Source: an uncultured Collinsella sp. (GTDB lineage Bacteria > Actinomycetota > Coriobacteriia > Coriobacteriales > Coriobacteriaceae). Taken from it: a DNA stretch of 32,341 bases. Under the pieces are notes generated by a model, which ran no database searches, was not told the origin of the DNA, and saw only the letters and a list, made by a program, of their open reading frames with translations. Both the position numbers and the translations under genes were made by a program. The stretch lies in the NCBI GenBank assembly GCA_902470345.1, contig CABRGB010000017.1, positions 1-32,341 of the forward strand. Direction: 5' to 3'. Below are positions 31,191 through 32,341 of the stretch, piece by piece. How positions within the stretch are numbered: position 1 is the stretch's first letter; every line of letters starts with the position of its first letter.

Positions 31191-31949
31191 GTGCTCAAAG
31201 CAGTCGTTTTCGATATGGACGAAACGCTTCTTAGCATCAACCTCAACGCGTTCATCCTTCGCTATTTTAAGGATGTCTCGTCGATGCTCGCGGATATCGG
31301 TCGCCGCAGCCACGGCGGCACGATGGCACGACTCGGCACCATCTTGGTCGACCTCAACGCCAATCGCCGAAGCGGCACGGATAATCGTACCAATCTTGAG
31401 TTCTACCAAGAAGAGGTTGAGCGCCGGTGCGGCATTTGCCTCTCGGACCCACTCATCTACGAGGCGTTTACCTACTACGATCGTGAAGTCCTGCCGTACA
31501 AGAACGACGATGTCATCAACGCCCACGCCATGCCCGGCGCACACGCCGCGCTTCAGGCCGTACAGGATGCAGGACTGCGTTGCGCGCTCTTTACCAACCC
31601 CAGCTTTCCGCAGGGGGCCATCGAGTGCCGCATGGGTTGGGGCGACCTGGCCGACGCCCCCTTTGAGCTCGTCACGCACATGGGAAACACCACCCGCTGC
31701 AAGCCCGATGCCACCTACTATCTAGAGCAGCTTCAGGTGATGGGGCTCCAGCCGCACGAGGTCCTTATGGTGGGCAACGACCCCAAACGCGACTTCCCCA
31801 GCCCCGCCTGCGGCATTCAGACTGCCTACGTGGGCCAAGGCAAGCCCAGCCGAGCCACCTGGCACGGAACCATGGAAGACTTCGCCCGCGACTTCAACGC
31901 CGTTATCGAAGCCTTCTACGAACACCAAATAGCCGACGAACTGTCCTAA
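31191..31949 (+). CDS. HAD-family hydrolase
   Basis: A 252-residue hydrolase of the haloacid dehalogenase superfamily, probably a phosphatase. Motif I is VVFDMDETLL (D8, D10), motif II lies in CALFTNPS, the motif III Lys is in CKPDATYY, and motif IV is MVGNDPKRDF. A helical cap lies between motifs I and II. The GTG start at 31191 has AAAGG about 9 nt upstream. Its stop overlaps that of the convergent cysteine desulfidase gene by three bases. The substrate is unknown. Confidence 0.87.
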   Translation: MLKAVVFDMDETLLSINLNAFILRYFKDVSSMLADIGRRSHGGTMARLGTILVDLNANRRSGTDNRTNLEFYQEEVERRCGICLSDPLIYEAFTYYDREVLPYKNDDVINAHAMPGAHAALQAVQDAGLRCALFTNPSFPQGAIECRMGWGDLADAPFELVTHMGNTTRCKPDATYYLEQLQVMGLQPHEVLMVGNDPKRDFPSPACGIQTAYVGQGKPSRATWHGTMEDFARDFNAVIEAFYEHQIADELS

Positions 31950-32341
31950 CAGACTCGAGTCTTCCCGATCATGATGTTTAGGATCTCGACGTCGGTGTCT
32001 TTCATACCCACACGGCCCACATAGCCCATGCTGGCGATCGTCTGCTCGACGGTATCCTGAATGAGGCCCTCACCGGCACGGAAGCCGCGGCCCTGCATGG
32101 CCATATCGTGACCCAGAATCGCAGCGTCAACGGCTGCCGAAATCTTAGCCGCGCAACTCGCCTTGGCGCCATCGCATACAATGCCGCCCACGTTACCGAG
32201 CGTGTTCGAAACCGTCGCGCCAATCTGCTCGCGCGTGCCACCACACAGCCAGGTAATCGCGGCACCGGCACCGCATGCGGCGCAAATAGCACCGCAAAAC
32301 GCCGAGAGCGCACCAATATAGCTCTTGATATGCACGGCGAT
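31946..32341 (-). CDS. L-cysteine desulfidase (CyuA/YhaM family), 3' part
   Basis: The last 131 residues of a gene that enters from the right edge. The fragment has the family C-terminal blocks: HIKSYIGALSAFCGA, TLGNVGGIVCDGAKASCAAK, and a final IASMGYVGRVGMKDTD. In this family conserved cysteines, including those in FCGA and IVCDGAKASC, hold a [4Fe-4S] cluster; the enzyme breaks L-cysteine into pyruvate, ammonia and sulfide. The frame is open to the end of the window. It ends tail-to-tail with the HAD gene with a 3-nt overlap. Confidence 0.85.
   Translation of the reverse strand: MAVHIKSYIGALSAFCGAICAACGAGAAITWLCGGTREQIGATVSNTLGNVGGIVCDGAKASCAAKISAAVDAAILGHDMAMQGRGFRAGEGLIQDTVEQTIASMGYVGRVGMKDTDVEILNIMIGKTRVC

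Overview
The window reads as one end of a high-GC chromosome from an anaerobic, gut-type actinobacterium. Gene content and style (a selenium-dependent formate hydrogenlyase-type formate dehydrogenase, TTG/GTG starts, 2-hydroxyacyl-CoA dehydratase-family enzymes, a C_GCAxxG_C_C protein) suggest Coriobacteriia, perhaps Collinsella or a relative. That placement is inferred from content; no phylogenetic marker was compared.

Layout. 1-3616 (minus): a formate-hydrogenlyase-like block in the order hydN-like ferredoxin, fdhF with an in-frame UGA at codon 140, a HycB/HyfA-like ferredoxin, and the start of a HyfB-like membrane subunit cut by the window edge. 4044-4836 (plus): a RelB/DinJ-type antitoxin with a PIN-domain toxin. 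4979-6001: a hypothetical protein with an AbiEi/DUF559-like outline. 6313-6469: tRNA-Gly and tRNA-Pro. 6561-7919: brnQ. 7987-14725 (minus): seven genes in one direction, made of two double-cubane/2-hydroxyacyl-CoA-dehydratase-type proteins, their ATP-driven activator, then selD (itself with an in-frame UGA at codon 17), yedF, a DUF3343 protein and a class V aminotransferase/cysteine desulfurase. A promoter with an overlapping inverted repeat and a 22-residue leader ORF precede this block. 15155-20568 (minus): modC, modB, modA, then mogA and moeA. 20779-23250 (plus): a CLC-type transporter and a lipid kinase. 23338-27270 (minus): a GGQ ribosome-rescue factor, xpt, an MFS exporter and metY. 27500-27946 (plus): a C_GCAxxG_C_C protein. 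28014-30874 (minus): a YigZ/IMPACT protein, RNase P RNA and rpsA. 31191-31949 (plus): a HAD hydrolase, converging on the 3' part of an L-cysteine desulfidase gene that leaves the window.

How it fits together. Formate dehydrogenase H needs selenocysteine, molybdenum and molybdopterin. Within about 20 kb the window holds selenophosphate synthesis and candidate selenium-handling proteins, molybdate uptake, and the last two steps of molybdenum cofactor assembly. SelA, SelB and tRNA-Sec are not seen here.

Two families of non-coding repeats stand out. One is a 65-bp palindrome (three copies, near 4885, 6167 and 23261). The other is a ~104-bp long-hairpin element with a conserved core (three copies, near 12021, 13323 and 28887). 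Two copies of the second family fill both ~155-nt spacers of the dehydratase-like operon, and their stems carry paired base changes.
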